Below are positions 1-8,864 of a stretch of DNA of 46,159 bases, piece after piece (position 1 is the stretch's first letter; every line of letters begins with the position of its first letter). Source of the stretch: Verrucomicrobiota bacterium. GTDB taxonomy: Bacteria; Verrucomicrobiota; Verrucomicrobiia; Limisphaerales; UBA11320. Below the pieces are notes generated by a model. The model did no database searches. It was given only the letters and a program-made list of their open reading frames with translations, and had not been told where the DNA came from. A program made the translations under genes and the position numbers. The stretch is taken from NCBI GenBank assembly GCA_016199985.1, contig JACQFQ010000060.1, positions 1-46,159 on the forward strand, in the 5' to 3' direction.

Positions 1-1
1 A

Positions 2-370
2 ACGGACCAAGGGGGCCACTACACTTTCGACAACCTCGCGATCAATGGGCCCTATTTTGTGTCCGCCATCGGAGTCAATCGTTTCTTCTTCCCCGCTCAA
101 TCCCGGATTCAGCTACCCGAGTCGGATGTCACGGTGGACTTTGTGGAAGCGCCCGATCCGAGCGTTCCCCCGGGGCTCAGCATTGTATTGGATGGAAATG
201 ACATCCTGCTGAAGTGGGCGGCGTCCCCAGCAGGGTACGTCTTGGAAAGCGCCGATCATCTCGGAAACAATGCGACTCAATGGTCCGCTGTCGCCATCGG
301 CGCAGGAGAGACTCAGCGCCGAGTCACCGTGGATGGGCGTCAACGGTTCTATCGGCTGAGAAACCCATAG
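2..370 (+). CDS. Secreted/surface protein, C-terminal part (5' end outside window)
   Basis: The reading frame is open from base 2, so this is the C-terminal 122 residues of a longer protein whose start is off the left edge. The first residues (TDQGGHYTFDNL) look like the end of a carboxypeptidase-regulatory/SdrB-like beta-sandwich repeat, in which 'T-D-x-x-G-x-Y-x-F' is typical. The last 60 residues form a module with 'LKWAASPAGYVLESA' followed by 'QRFYRLRNP' at the C-terminus. The same layout recurs in the cassette protein at 35647-36612, and I take it to be a lineage-typical secreted-protein terminal domain. The role is unknown but probably extracellular. The next gene starts about 130 nt later on the same strand and is unrelated. 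Confidence 0.75.
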   Translation, partial: TDQGGHYTFDNLAINGPYFVSAIGVNRFFFPAQSRIQLPESDVTVDFVEAPDPSVPPGLSIVLDGNDILLKWAASPAGYVLESADHLGNNATQWSAVAIGAGETQRRVTVDGRQRFYRLRNP

Positions 371-500
371 GCCGGTCCTCCGAGGCCGCCAAATCCGGTG
401 TTTCCGCGGTCACTCCGCCCCAACCTTCGCGGATCGAGACTCCGCAGAATTGCGCGTGCCATCGGCTGGACCGGGATGTAGGGTCCGACGCACATCGATC

Positions 501-1307
501 ATGGATACCGCATCTCAGCCGAGCGTCGAAGCGCCTCCTCCCCTGCCCGTCCCGGCGATCGCCATCGAAACCCAGGATCTCGTCCGCCAGTTCGGAGACA
601 AGCGAGCCGTCGATCAGCTGTGCCTTCGCGTCGAGCGTGGGTGCTTCTACGGCTTCCTCGGACCCAACGGCGCCGGCAAGTCCACGACGATCAAAATGCT
701 GACCGGGCTGCTCGCCCCCTCCTCGGGCCGGATGCGCATCCTCGGGGAGGACGTGTCCGATCCCGCCGTGGCGCGCGAGATCAAGCGACGCATCGGCGTG
801 GTGCCCGAAAACCTCGGCCTCTTCGAGAATCTCACGGCCCGCGAGTATCTGAGCTTCATCGGACGCATGTACCTGATTCCCCGCGAGACGATTCAAACCC
901 GCTCGGCCGAGCTTCTCCAGATCATGGCCCTCGACCAGGAGGAGAAGAAGCTGACCCTCGAATACTCGCACGGGATGAAGAAGAAGCTCGCGCTCGCCGC
1001 GGCCTTGCTCCCCAACCCCGATCTCATCTTCCTCGACGAACCCTTCGAAGGCGTCGACGCGGTGTCCTCCAGGGTGCTCCGCGATGTGTTGAAGCGATGC
1101 GTCGAGCGCGGCGCCACGATTTTTCTCACGTCCCATGTGCTCGAGATCGTCGAGAGGCTCTGCACGAACGTCGGGATCATCGCGCAGGGGCGCCTCGTTC
1201 TGCAACAGCCCATGGACGAGATCCGCGCGCAGGGCAGCTTGGAGGAGCGGTTCATGACCGCGGTGGGCCGCGAGCACGCGGCGTCGCAGCAGTTGAGCTG
1301 GCTCTGA
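501..1307 (+). CDS. ABC-2 type exporter ATP-binding subunit
   Basis: A 268-residue ATPase of an ABC exporter. Walker A is GPNGAGKST (about residues 54-62), a signature-like YSHGMKKKLALAAAL replaces the canonical LSGGQ, Walker B is LIFLDEP, and the H-loop is LTSH. This 'SHGMKKK' signature is typical of ATPases that work with ABC-2/BcrAB-like permeases. The start is placed at ATG 501, because the upstream in-frame residues are unlike a transporter N-terminus; a GTG further upstream (450) is possible. The permease gene follows 24 nt downstream on the same strand, so the two form an operon. The substrate cannot be told; antibiotics, lipids and sodium are all known for the family. Confidence 0.9.
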   Translation: MDTASQPSVEAPPPLPVPAIAIETQDLVRQFGDKRAVDQLCLRVERGCFYGFLGPNGAGKSTTIKMLTGLLAPSSGRMRILGEDVSDPAVAREIKRRIGVVPENLGLFENLTAREYLSFIGRMYLIPRETIQTRSAELLQIMALDQEEKKLTLEYSHGMKKKLALAAALLPNPDLIFLDEPFEGVDAVSSRVLRDVLKRCVERGATIFLTSHVLEIVERLCTNVGIIAQGRLVLQQPMDEIRAQGSLEERFMTAVGREHAASQQLSWL

Positions 1308-1331
1308 TAGGGCAATCACGCCCGGACTCAC

Positions 1332-3071
1332 ATGAATTGGAATCAGTTCACAACCCTGCTCTGGCTGCGCTGGAGGCTGTCGAGGAACCAGCTGAGGCGC
1401 GGTCATACCGTCAACGCGGTCCTGAGCGCGATCGCCTTGGTCTTCGGCGCCGTGGGGATCCTGGGCGCCGTCGTGGGGGGATTTTTCGCGGGCCTTCATC
1501 TGATGAAGCTCGCAACGCCCGAGGGGCTGCTGATGGGTCTCGACATCTTCACCGGAGCGTTCCTGTTCATGTGGACGCTCGGCGCCTTGCATGAGCTCCA
1601 GCGCTCCGAGGCCATCGATTTCCAGCGGCTCATGCATCTGCCCATCTCGCTGCCGCAGCTTTTCTTCATGAACTATGTCGCCTCGCTGGCGACTCCGGTG
1701 CTGCTCCTCATGATTCCCGCGTCGATTTCCCTGACTCTCGGATGGGCGGTCGCGCAAGGCCCTTCCCGACTGGCGCTGATCCCGCTCCAGCTGGGGTTCT
1801 TTTTCCTGATCACGGCCTGGACCTACTATCTGCGCGGATGGCTGGTGAGCCTGATGGTGAACCAACGTCGACGGCGCGCGATCCTCACCACGCTCACCGT
1901 CGTGATTATTCTCGCCGCGCAAGCGCCCAACCTTTACTTCAACCTCTTCCGGCAGGGAGCGAACCGACGGCGCGCCACGTCCTTCTCCGTGGAGGGCTAT
2001 GAGCGGAGCGGGATCTCGCGATGGGCGCATCTCGTCGTCCCGCCTCTCTGGCTCGCGAAGGGAGCGAACGAGCTGCGGCGCGAGGAGTGGGCGGGGGTGG
2101 TGGCCTGCGCCGCGGGCCTGTGGCTGGCGGGCGCGCTCGGCCTGCAACGATCGTATCGCGCGACCATGCGCTTTTACACGAGCGAGGAAAAAGCGACCGC
2201 GAGGTCGGCCCCGACCCCGGCGCCGACCTCGCCCTCCGGCCCGTCCGAGAAGCTTCCCTCTGGACCGCTGAAGCCGTTGTGGATTGAGCGTCGTTTGCCC
2301 GGCGTGCGCGACGACACCGCCGGCGTGGCGCTGATCTCGCTCCGGTCGATGCTCCGGGCGCCGGAGATGAAGCTCGCGCTCGTAGGCCCCATCATCATGG
2401 TGTTCGTGTTCGGCGCCTTGTTCCTCAAACGAAACAACTTCGCCATGCCCGTCAACGTCAAGACGTTCATGCCCACGGGCCTGATCGCCCTGATGAGCTT
2501 CGGATTCCTGCAGCTGCTGCTCAACCAATTCGGATTGGACCGGCACGCTTTCCGCGGGCTCGCCCTGCTCCCGACTCCGCGACGATCCTTGCTCCTTGGA
2601 AAGAACCTCGCGTTCGCGCCTTTCTATTTCATTCCCGGCCTGGTGATCCTGACCTTGGTGAGCGTGGTGGGCGATGTGCCGCCCCTTGCGTCCCTGTCCG
2701 CGGTCTTTCAGATGATCGCCATGTATTGCGTGCTCTGCGCCATCGGCAACCTGTTCTCGTTGGTCGCCCCGTTTCGCATCAACGCCGGATCGCTGAAGCC
2801 CACGAAACAGGCGCCCAAGACGGTCTTCCTCCTGCTGGCGGCCCACCTCGTGTTTCCGCTGCTCGCCCTCCCCATCTTCCTCCCGGTCGTCGCGTCGGTC
2901 CTGCTGAGCGAGTTAACCTCCGCGCCCGGCGGCCTGCTCAACCTCGCGCTCTCGATGATGGTGGCCGGCCTCTGCTGGCTGGGCTACACCGCGAGCCTGG
3001 GGCCGCTGTCGGACCTGTTCGAGCGCCGCGAGATGGAAATGCTCCGCGTCCTGACCGAAGAGGTGGAGTGA
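1332..3071 (+). CDS. ABC exporter permease, polytopic membrane protein
   Basis: A 579-residue integral membrane protein with many long hydrophobic stretches, for example residues about 31-60 (NAVLSAIALVFGAVGILGAV), 100-145, 165-215, 355-385 and 455-560. A hydrophilic, proline-rich segment near residues 290-315 (APTPAPTSPSGPS) separates two halves of about six helices each. It is paired with the ATPase 24 nt upstream, so it is very probably the membrane partner of an ABC-2 type exporter. The double-length architecture resembles the large 'ABC transporter permease' proteins found beside such ATPases. The cargo is unknown. It ends 60 nt before the convergent AraC-type regulator gene. Confidence 0.85.
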   Translation: MNWNQFTTLLWLRWRLSRNQLRRGHTVNAVLSAIALVFGAVGILGAVVGGFFAGLHLMKLATPEGLLMGLDIFTGAFLFMWTLGALHELQRSEAIDFQRLMHLPISLPQLFFMNYVASLATPVLLLMIPASISLTLGWAVAQGPSRLALIPLQLGFFFLITAWTYYLRGWLVSLMVNQRRRRAILTTLTVVIILAAQAPNLYFNLFRQGANRRRATSFSVEGYERSGISRWAHLVVPPLWLAKGANELRREEWAGVVACAAGLWLAGALGLQRSYRATMRFYTSEEKATARSAPTPAPTSPSGPSEKLPSGPLKPLWIERRLPGVRDDTAGVALISLRSMLRAPEMKLALVGPIIMVFVFGALFLKRNNFAMPVNVKTFMPTGLIALMSFGFLQLLLNQFGLDRHAFRGLALLPTPRRSLLLGKNLAFAPFYFIPGLVILTLVSVVGDVPPLASLSAVFQMIAMYCVLCAIGNLFSLVAPFRINAGSLKPTKQAPKTVFLLLAAHLVFPLLALPIFLPVVASVLLSELTSAPGGLLNLALSMMVAGLCWLGYTASLGPLSDLFERREMEMLRVLTEEVE

Positions 3072-3131
3072 AGCTCGCAGGGCCCTCCCTAAGCCGCCCA
3101 GCCAAGCCGGAATGCGCGGCGGCAACCCAGG

Positions 3132-4097
3132 CTAAACCTTTGCCACCGGGTAAAGCCCCGGGCAGCAGCCGAAGGTCAGGCGGAAAGTGTGGCTGAAATG
3201 GCTGAGGCTGTTGTATCCGACCTCGAGCGCCGCCTCGGTCACATTGAATTTACCGCTGCGAAGCAGTTCGGCGGCGCGCTCCATGCGGAGCTGCCGCAGG
3301 TATTGCGAGATCGTCATGCCGGTCGCCTGGGTGAAGGTGCGGCTGAGGTAAAACTGGCTGCATCCGACGCGGCGAGCCACCTCCGTGAGCGACAAGGGCT
3401 CGGCCAGATGCGCACGGAGCAGCGCGATCACCTTGTCCACCCTCTCCGCGGCCACATGCTGCTGACGTCGACAAAACAGGTCCGTTTCAGCAGGCGGCTC
3501 ATAGAGGAAGGCCGCGGCCAGCTCCAAAGCCTTCGCGATGTACCAGGGCTGCTGGGCCGCGATGAGAACGGGCGGATGCTGCAGCGTTCGAACCAGGCCG
3601 GTCTGGCCGCTGGTCATCCGCGTGACCCCGCTCACGCCGAATTGCCGGTCGCCATCAGCGCCGTCCAATGCCAGCCTCGCTATCGGATGAAGCCCCTCGC
3701 AGCTCGCGCCGAGATGCCGGCGCAGGAATTCCCTCGAGAACTCAACGCTGATGAATCGATGGCGCTGGCCCCCTTCGCGCCAGGCGTCGGCGCCCTTGGC
3801 TCCGGTCCAGTAGTAGCCGGCGGTCCCGGGGAGAAAGCGGGCCTCCGTGGCGCGGTCCCGGACGACGCCCACCCCCTCGAGATTCAAGCAAAGCTCAAGG
3901 GAATGGGGATGAAAGCTCCGGCTCCAATCCACGGGCTCGCCGGCCTGGAAATCATGCCACTCGAAGCTCACGCCGAGCTCTTCAAAGCTGCCGAACAGCT
4001 GCCGCCATCCGGCCCCCACGCGCCCCCACAGGCGTTCGCCCTCCCAGCTGGAGCCCGCCAGCGGAGACGAGGCATCGGAGTTTTTGCTGTCAGGCAT
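3132..4097 (-). CDS. AraC-family transcriptional regulator
   Basis: A 321-residue regulator. The C-terminal 100 residues hold the two helix-turn-helix motifs of the AraC/XylS family: 'LSLTEVARRVGCSQFYLSRTF' near residue 240 and 'NVTEAALEVGYNSLSHFSHTF' near residue 290, followed by the typical FGCCPGLYP end. The N-terminal part (about 1-200) is a cupin-like sensing domain of unknown ligand. The gene is convergent with the ABC exporter and lies 35 nt downstream of the DUF885 gene on the same strand, so it may be transcribed with it. The target genes cannot be told from the sequence. Confidence 0.9.
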   Translation of the reverse strand: MPDSKNSDASSPLAGSSWEGERLWGRVGAGWRQLFGSFEELGVSFEWHDFQAGEPVDWSRSFHPHSLELCLNLEGVGVVRDRATEARFLPGTAGYYWTGAKGADAWREGGQRHRFISVEFSREFLRRHLGASCEGLHPIARLALDGADGDRQFGVSGVTRMTSGQTGLVRTLQHPPVLIAAQQPWYIAKALELAAAFLYEPPAETDLFCRRQQHVAAERVDKVIALLRAHLAEPLSLTEVARRVGCSQFYLSRTFTQATGMTISQYLRQLRMERAAELLRSGKFNVTEAALEVGYNSLSHFSHTFRLTFGCCPGLYPVAKV

Positions 4098-4132
4098 GAA
4101 TGAAAACGGCTCCCCAGATCAGTTCGGGGCGC

Positions 4133-5965
4133 TCAAAGCCCGGGGTAGAATCTCCAGCGGGGCGCAAAGTCCGCGACGGGAGGCTGGCCGGTGAGACTCG
4201 CGCGGATCATTTCAATGGGGATCGTGTTCTCGCGAAGCACCGCGTCGTGGAACTGCCGATGCGTCATTTTTCCGGATTCCACGAGCTCGTTGCGAAGGGC
4301 CCGCAGCTGGAGTCCGCCAAGCATGTAGGCCGCCTGATACAGAGGGCCATAGCCACCGATGATCGACCGACGCACTTCGGCGGTCGCGTTGCGTCGCTCG
4401 TGGCCGACTCGGTCCACGAGAAAGTCGACCGCCTCCTGGGCGCTCATCTGTCCCATGTGAAACTTCAGTGAAAAGAGGATTCTCGCGCAACGATGCGTCC
4501 GCCAAAAGAGCATCCCCACGCGATCCTCGGGCGTCTTCGGAAATCCAAGATCCCAGAGCAACATCTCCCAATACAGCGCCCAGCCCTCCACAAGAAAGGG
4601 GGTGTAGAACAGCGAGCGATGGGTGCGATATCGCGCCGCCATGAAGCCCTGCAAATGATGTCCGGGGATCAGCTCGTGCTGCACCGTGGCGCGACAGAAA
4701 TGGATATTGTTCCCGCGAAGGCTCATCACCTTGTCCTCGTGCGTCATGCCATCGGTGGGAAATGAAATCGAGATGACCTCGCCGCCCGTGAAGTACGGGT
4801 TTACCTTCTGTCGCTCGGGGCTCATCATCTCCATCCGCCAGACCTCCTTGCACAGGGGCGGGATCGTGACGAGGTCGCGCTCCTCCAGGAACCGAACGGC
4901 TTCGTCCGCGAGTTCGCTGATAAGCCTGGGCTGCGCGCCGGGCTTCACGTGCAGGGACGAAACGTGGTCCAGGGCTTTGCGCCAGTCGTCGCCGAAGCCG
5001 AGGTCCTGCGCCGCGCGCCGCCATTCCTTGTCGCACCACGCGAACTCCGCCTCGCCGATGCGGATCAATTCCTCGGGCGTGTAGGGAATCATCTCGTCGG
5101 CCAGGGCGCTCATCAGCGCCTCTCGTCCGATGGGATCGCCGACCAGAGGCGCGTCCTCGCCCTCCTTGATTCCGACGACCTCCTTGCGCAGGGCCGAGGC
5201 GTATTCCAAGAGCTGCTTGTCGCAGCGCTCAAAGGGCTGCTTCATCCACCAGCCGAACTCGGGGTCGTAGCCCGAGTAGAACCCATTCCAATCGCGCAGC
5301 GCGTCCCGAAGCTGGTCCACGCTCCGCGCCACACGATTCGCGAGAGTCTTCGACAGCGGCCGGCTCGTTGCGTTCGTCGCGCCCGAGGCGGGCTTCTCCT
5401 TCAGCGTCTCCTCCAATCCCTTCTTCGTCTCCGCCGCCTGATCTCCCAGCCGGACGATCTGTTGGGCGATTTGGGGCATGTCCAACGGATGTCCTCCGCG
5501 CCGCGCTTCGACGATCGAGAGAATCGGCGATGCGAAAGGCGCCCAGGGCTGGACCTCCTGAAAGCGAACGGCCTCCCGTTTCAACTCCTGCTGCTCAAAT
5601 CGGAGCCGGCTTTGGAACAGAACATAATCCACACGGGAGTCCGGATCGAGGGTGGGGAAACTGACCGAGCCCAGGGCCTTCTGCTGCTCGTCGAGGAACC
5701 GTCGAGCGCGTTCAGCGCGAGCAGGCGAGAACGGAACATCCCGAAGCCGATCCAGCGCCGCTCGGTCGGTCACGTAGCGTTGGATGATCGACCGAAGCGC
5801 GCTGACGGAACGGTCGTCAGGCGCTATGGCGACCGGAACAACGGGCGCCGCGGCGCGAGGGGATTCCGCCCCCTGTGCGGCGTCCAGGACCGAGACAAGG
5901 AGGACAAACAGCTGGCAGTATCGAGCGCTCATGTTGTTGTTCGATTCCCGGATCATGCGGAGCAT
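4133..5965 (-). CDS. DUF885 secreted protein, putative zinc peptidase
   Basis: About 610 residues of the DUF885 family. The key motif HELIPGHHLQGF, with the downstream glutamate in 'FLVEGWALYWEML', matches the zinc-binding HExxxH-type site of these peptidase-like proteins. A hydrophobic segment (CQLFVLLVSVLDAAQGAES) just after the start is a signal peptide, so the protein acts outside the cytoplasm. I chose ATG 5965 because an AGGAGGAGG stretch directly precedes it on the minus strand. ATG 5956 and ATG 5932 are alternatives, and the latter gives a tidier signal peptide. The frame stays open upstream to 6328 but codes for nothing signal-like. Known relatives are mostly uncharacterised; the peptidase role is inferred from family knowledge. 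Confidence 0.88.
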   Translation of the reverse strand: MLRMIRESNNNMSARYCQLFVLLVSVLDAAQGAESPRAAAPVVPVAIAPDDRSVSALRSIIQRYVTDRAALDRLRDVPFSPARAERARRFLDEQQKALGSVSFPTLDPDSRVDYVLFQSRLRFEQQELKREAVRFQEVQPWAPFASPILSIVEARRGGHPLDMPQIAQQIVRLGDQAAETKKGLEETLKEKPASGATNATSRPLSKTLANRVARSVDQLRDALRDWNGFYSGYDPEFGWWMKQPFERCDKQLLEYASALRKEVVGIKEGEDAPLVGDPIGREALMSALADEMIPYTPEELIRIGEAEFAWCDKEWRRAAQDLGFGDDWRKALDHVSSLHVKPGAQPRLISELADEAVRFLEERDLVTIPPLCKEVWRMEMMSPERQKVNPYFTGGEVISISFPTDGMTHEDKVMSLRGNNIHFCRATVQHELIPGHHLQGFMAARYRTHRSLFYTPFLVEGWALYWEMLLWDLGFPKTPEDRVGMLFWRTHRCARILFSLKFHMGQMSAQEAVDFLVDRVGHERRNATAEVRRSIIGGYGPLYQAAYMLGGLQLRALRNELVESGKMTHRQFHDAVLRENTIPIEMIRASLTGQPPVADFAPRWRFYPGL

Positions 5966-6423
5966 GCCTCCTCCTGGCAACCCTCGGCTGGCAGCCTGCC
6001 AGGCTTTCCCCCTGCGCGGCGTCGTTAGAATGTATGGATCCACAACGAGTTTGGCGCCGCCTTCGGCCTTCCTTTGTCGGAGATTTCGTAGGCTATGGGA
6101 TGTTCCCCATAACCGACAAAGGACTGAGGGAGCGGCTCCGAGCAACGCCCAGAGTCCCGGCGCACTCGGGTGGGGAGCGTGCTCACGCCACCCGACCGCG
6201 CCGGGGACTAGGGCGAAAGACCTAGGAGTTTTGGGATCTTTCCGATTCATAATCCCGGGGATTTGTCTAGCGTCTGGGGCATGTTCACTGGCTGCCGCCC
6301 CTCCGGATTGCTCCCAACGCCGCTCCATCCGCCCTCTCGGCGACGGGGCCGGCTCTCGGCGCTCATCCCCCCTTCGACCGAAAGCAATGCAGAGAACCTG
6401 CGGACCTCTGAGAACCCTCTTGC
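5966..6423. promoter_or_regulatory. Divergent intergenic region with a nested hairpin
   Basis: These 458 nt separate the DUF885 gene (minus) from the response-regulator gene (plus) and must hold both promoters. The only strong structure is a nested inverted repeat: CCTTTGTCGG (6071-6080) pairs with CCGACAAAGG (6113-6122), and TATGGG (6094-6099) with CCCATA (6106-6111) inside it. A second small hairpin is CTAGG / CCTAG around 6209-6226. No U-tract follows, so these are not simple terminators. I see no convincing gene here. Confidence 0.5.
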
Positions 6424-7050
6424 ATGAACACCATCCTCATCATTGAAGACGACTCGCAAACGCGGGAGAACCTCCAGATCATTTTGGAGATGGAGGGTTT
6501 TCAAACCGCCACGGCGGCCAATGGCCGCATCGGCCTGGATATGGCGCGCCAGCATCCGCCAGACTTGGTGCTCTGTGATGTTTCCATGCCGGAGCTCGAC
6601 GGCTATGGCGTGCTGAAGGGATTGAGGGCGCACGAGTCCACCAACGCCATTCCGTTCATTTTCCTCACGGCTCGCGGCGAGAAGAGGGAGGTGCGCGATG
6701 GAATGAACCTGGGCGCGGACGACTATCTCACGAAGCCGCTGGACGCGGAGGATCTGCTGGCGGCCATCCAGACCCGGCTCGCCCGACAGCGCGCGTTTCA
6801 AGCCAGCGGCGCGACTCCGGATTTCAGCTCCGCCAAGCCCCTCGAGGCGCTTTCTCTGACGCCGCGGGAGGCCGAGGTGCTCCTCTGGGTCGCCCAAGGC
6901 AAAGCCAACGCCGATGTCGCGACGATTCTCGGCATGAGCGAGAAGACAGTGAAGATTCACCTCGGCCACGTCTTCGAGAAGCTCTGCGTCGAAACCCGCA
7001 CCGCCGCGGCGCTTCGCGCCATTGAGGTCCTCGCAGGCGGCGCGGCCTAA
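6424..7050 (+). CDS. Two-component response regulator, LuxR/NarL type
   Basis: 208 residues. The N-terminal receiver domain (1-125) has the acidic pair D9/D10, the phospho-acceptor D52 in 'LVLCDVSMPELDG', the conserved T/K pair in 'FLTARGEK' and 'YLTKPLD', and a linker. The C-terminal LuxR-type helix-turn-helix (about 145-208) begins 'LTPREAEVLLWVAQGKAN' and contains 'SEKTVKIHLGHVFEKL'. No histidine kinase gene adjoins it, so the partner is elsewhere. A GGGGCG / CGCCCC hairpin 24 nt after the stop may end the transcript. The long structured upstream region (hairpin at 6071-6122) may take part in its control. Confidence 0.93.
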   Translation: MNTILIIEDDSQTRENLQIILEMEGFQTATAANGRIGLDMARQHPPDLVLCDVSMPELDGYGVLKGLRAHESTNAIPFIFLTARGEKREVRDGMNLGADDYLTKPLDAEDLLAAIQTRLARQRAFQASGATPDFSSAKPLEALSLTPREAEVLLWVAQGKANADVATILGMSEKTVKIHLGHVFEKLCVETRTAAALRAIEVLAGGAA

Positions 7051-7073
7051 GCGAAACACCGCCGAAGGCTCCG

Positions 7074-7096
7074 TGGGGCGAAGTCACAGCGCCCCA
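7074..7096 (+). terminator. Possible terminator hairpin after the LuxR-type regulator
   Basis: A 7-bp perfect stem TGGGGCG / CGCCCCA with a 9-nt loop lies 24 nt downstream of the stop codon. There is no U-run after it, so intrinsic termination is only possible, not shown. Confidence 0.35.
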
Positions 7097-7185
7097 TCGT
7101 GTCCTGCGTCGGACTCGAGGATGGCGCAGCGGCGGGAACTTCAAGACATTGACACGCGGCGTCCGCTTGGCAGCATGGCGCGCAA

Positions 7186-8340
7186 ATGCACTCCCTCTCC
7201 CGACGATCCGCGCTCCGTGGCAGCGTCGCCTTCATGGCCGTCGCGTTCGCGCAAAACCCGCTCGGCCTTTTTGGTTTTCCCGAAGCCGCCTCGGACGAAC
7301 AGCTCGTTCCCTTCGTCGATCCCCAGCCCATGGACCCGAATCGTCGCATGATCAAGTGGGAGGATCTCAAGGACTGGATCACGCCCACCAACGATCTCTT
7401 CGCCGTGAATCACTACGGCGTCGTGTCGAACGCGGACGCTGATCAGTGGGCCCTGGATATCTCCGGATTTGTCAAGACGCCCCGCCGGCTGACGATGAAG
7501 GACATTCGCTCGCGTTCCAGGCGCGAGGTCGTGGCCACGCTCGAGTGCTCCGGCAATGGCGCCGGAACAGGCTTCATGGGCGCCGTTGGAAACGCGCGAT
7601 GGGTTGGCACGCCTCTCGGCCCCATCCTGAAGGAGAGCGGCATGCTGCCTCAGGCGAAGGAGATCGTGTTCTTCGGCGCGGACCAGAAGACCGAAAAAAT
7701 CCGGGAGCAGGACTACCTTCAGAACTTCGCGCGATCGCTGTCGCTGGAAGAGGCGTTTCGCAAGGAGGTGATGCTGTGCTGGGAGATGAACGGGAAGCCG
7801 CTCACGCAGGGACACGGCTTCCCCCTGCGAGTCGTGGTTCCCGGATGGTATGGAATCGCCTGGGTGAAATGGCTTCAGAGGATCGAGGTTCATGATCGCC
7901 GTTACATGAGCAAGTACATGGCGCGCGACTACGTCACCATTCGGGGCGAGGAAAAGGACGGCAAGACCGTGTGGCGGGAGACCAGCGTCAGCCTGATGAA
8001 CGTGAAATCCCTCGTCGGACGCGTCACGCGGCGGTCGAACGGCGCCCTTCGGATCAGCGGCGCGGCCTGGACGGACGGGGCCCCGTTGCGATCCGTTGAG
8101 GTGCAGATCGACCAGGGGCGCTGGCAGGCGGCCGAAATGGATCGCTCGAACTCCTCCCGCTACGCGTGGACCTTCTGGTCGATGGAATGGAAGAACCCCG
8201 CGCCCGGCGAGCACACCATCGTCTCCCGCGCCACGGATGCCAACGGAGTCGTCCAACCCGGCCCGGACGACCCTCGGATCCGATTGAAGAAGACCTATTG
8301 GGAGGCCAACCAACAATACCCGAGGAAGATCAAGGTCTAG
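7186..8340 (+). CDS. Sulfite oxidase-family molybdopterin oxidoreductase
   Basis: 384 residues. The N-terminus SRRSALRGSVAFMAVAF looks like a twin-arginine signal, so the enzyme would be exported folded with its molybdenum cofactor. The Oxidored_molyb domain (about 60-240) contains 'ATLECSGNGAG', whose cysteine is the expected molybdenum ligand, and the pterin-binding 'GFPLRVVVPGWYG'. The C-terminal part (about 265-375) is the Mo-co dimerisation domain ('RISGAAWTDGAPLRSVEVQID'). The family oxidises sulfite or sulfur compounds (SorA/SoxC-like); the substrate here is not proven. No cytochrome c subunit gene adjoins it. A hairpin follows directly after the stop. Confidence 0.92.
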   Translation: MHSLSRRSALRGSVAFMAVAFAQNPLGLFGFPEAASDEQLVPFVDPQPMDPNRRMIKWEDLKDWITPTNDLFAVNHYGVVSNADADQWALDISGFVKTPRRLTMKDIRSRSRREVVATLECSGNGAGTGFMGAVGNARWVGTPLGPILKESGMLPQAKEIVFFGADQKTEKIREQDYLQNFARSLSLEEAFRKEVMLCWEMNGKPLTQGHGFPLRVVVPGWYGIAWVKWLQRIEVHDRRYMSKYMARDYVTIRGEEKDGKTVWRETSVSLMNVKSLVGRVTRRSNGALRISGAAWTDGAPLRSVEVQIDQGRWQAAEMDRSNSSRYAWTFWSMEWKNPAPGEHTIVSRATDANGVVQPGPDDPRIRLKKTYWEANQQYPRKIKV

Positions 8341-8362
8341 CAACCCGTCAAGGAACGGGTTG
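8341..8362 (+). terminator. Hairpin directly after the sulfite oxidase gene
   Basis: CAACCCGT (8341-8348) pairs with ACGGGTTG (8355-8362) around a 6-nt loop, starting at the base after the stop codon. It lacks a U-tract, so it may be a transcript-end or stability structure rather than a full intrinsic terminator. Confidence 0.45.
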
Positions 8363-8399
8363 CCGGCCGGGCCTTCCAAAACTCCAGAGCGCAGGTCAG

Positions 8400-8438
8400 A
8401 AAAAAAGAATCGCCGCAACCGGCGGAGGCTGCGGCGAT
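8400..8438 (-). terminator. Rho-independent terminator of the rpsP-khpA-trmD-rplS operon
   Basis: Read on the minus strand, ATCGCCGCA (8438-8430) pairs with TGCGGCGAT (8417-8409) and is followed within 2 nt by a run of seven T (8406-8400). It lies 46 nt after the rplS stop codon. This is the clearest intrinsic terminator in the window. Confidence 0.85.
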
Positions 8439-8483
8439 CCGTAAAGAAAATGAGCTGGCCCGAGGAGCCGGGCGATTCGGAGG

Positions 8484-8861
8484 CTAGGCCGCGGGGGTCG
8501 CGACGGTTTCCTTCTCCTTCTCTCGGACCAAGGTCGCGCCGCGACCCACGCGATTGCGCAGATAGGTCAGCTTGGCGCGTCGCACCTGTCCGTGGCGCTC
8601 GATCTCGATTTTGTCGATGCGCGGGGAATGAATCGGGAACACGCGCTCCACGCCCTCGCCATAGCTGATGCGGCGGACGGTGAAGGTCTCGTTCAGTCCA
8701 TGGCCGCGGCGGCCAATGACAACACCGGTGAAAACCTGAATGCGCTCTTTGTCGCCTTCGACAACCTTGGTGTGCACCCGCACGGTGTCCCCAACCCTGA
8801 AGGCGGAGTCGTCTTTGCGGAACTGTTCGGATTCAATCTTGTCCAATAGCGCTTGGTTCAT
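8484..8861 (-). CDS. rplS: 50S ribosomal protein L19
   Basis: 125 residues, the usual length for L19. It has the family core 'FRVGDTVRVHTKVVEGDKER', 'VFTGVVIGRRG', 'FTVRRISYGEGVERVFPIHSP' and 'RRAKLTYLR'. L19 sits at the 30S-50S interface. It is the last gene of the minus-strand operon, 3 nt after trmD, and ends at a strong terminator. The C-terminal tail KEKETVATPAA is a short lineage extension. Confidence 0.98.
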   Translation of the reverse strand: MNQALLDKIESEQFRKDDSAFRVGDTVRVHTKVVEGDKERIQVFTGVVIGRRGHGLNETFTVRRISYGEGVERVFPIHSPRIDKIEIERHGQVRRAKLTYLRNRVGRGATLVREKEKETVATPAA

Positions 8862-8864
8862 AAT

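Noticed and set aside
324..2846. An 840-codon minus-strand open frame opposite the ABC exporter genes
   Set aside because: It is Arg/Gln/Glu/His-rich low-complexity translation of the antisense of GC-rich coding DNA, with no domain; the plus-strand genes have clear ABC motifs.
7149..7154. TTGACA promoter-like box before the sulfite oxidase gene
   Set aside because: No plausible -10 box at 16-18 nt, and the leader would be too short.
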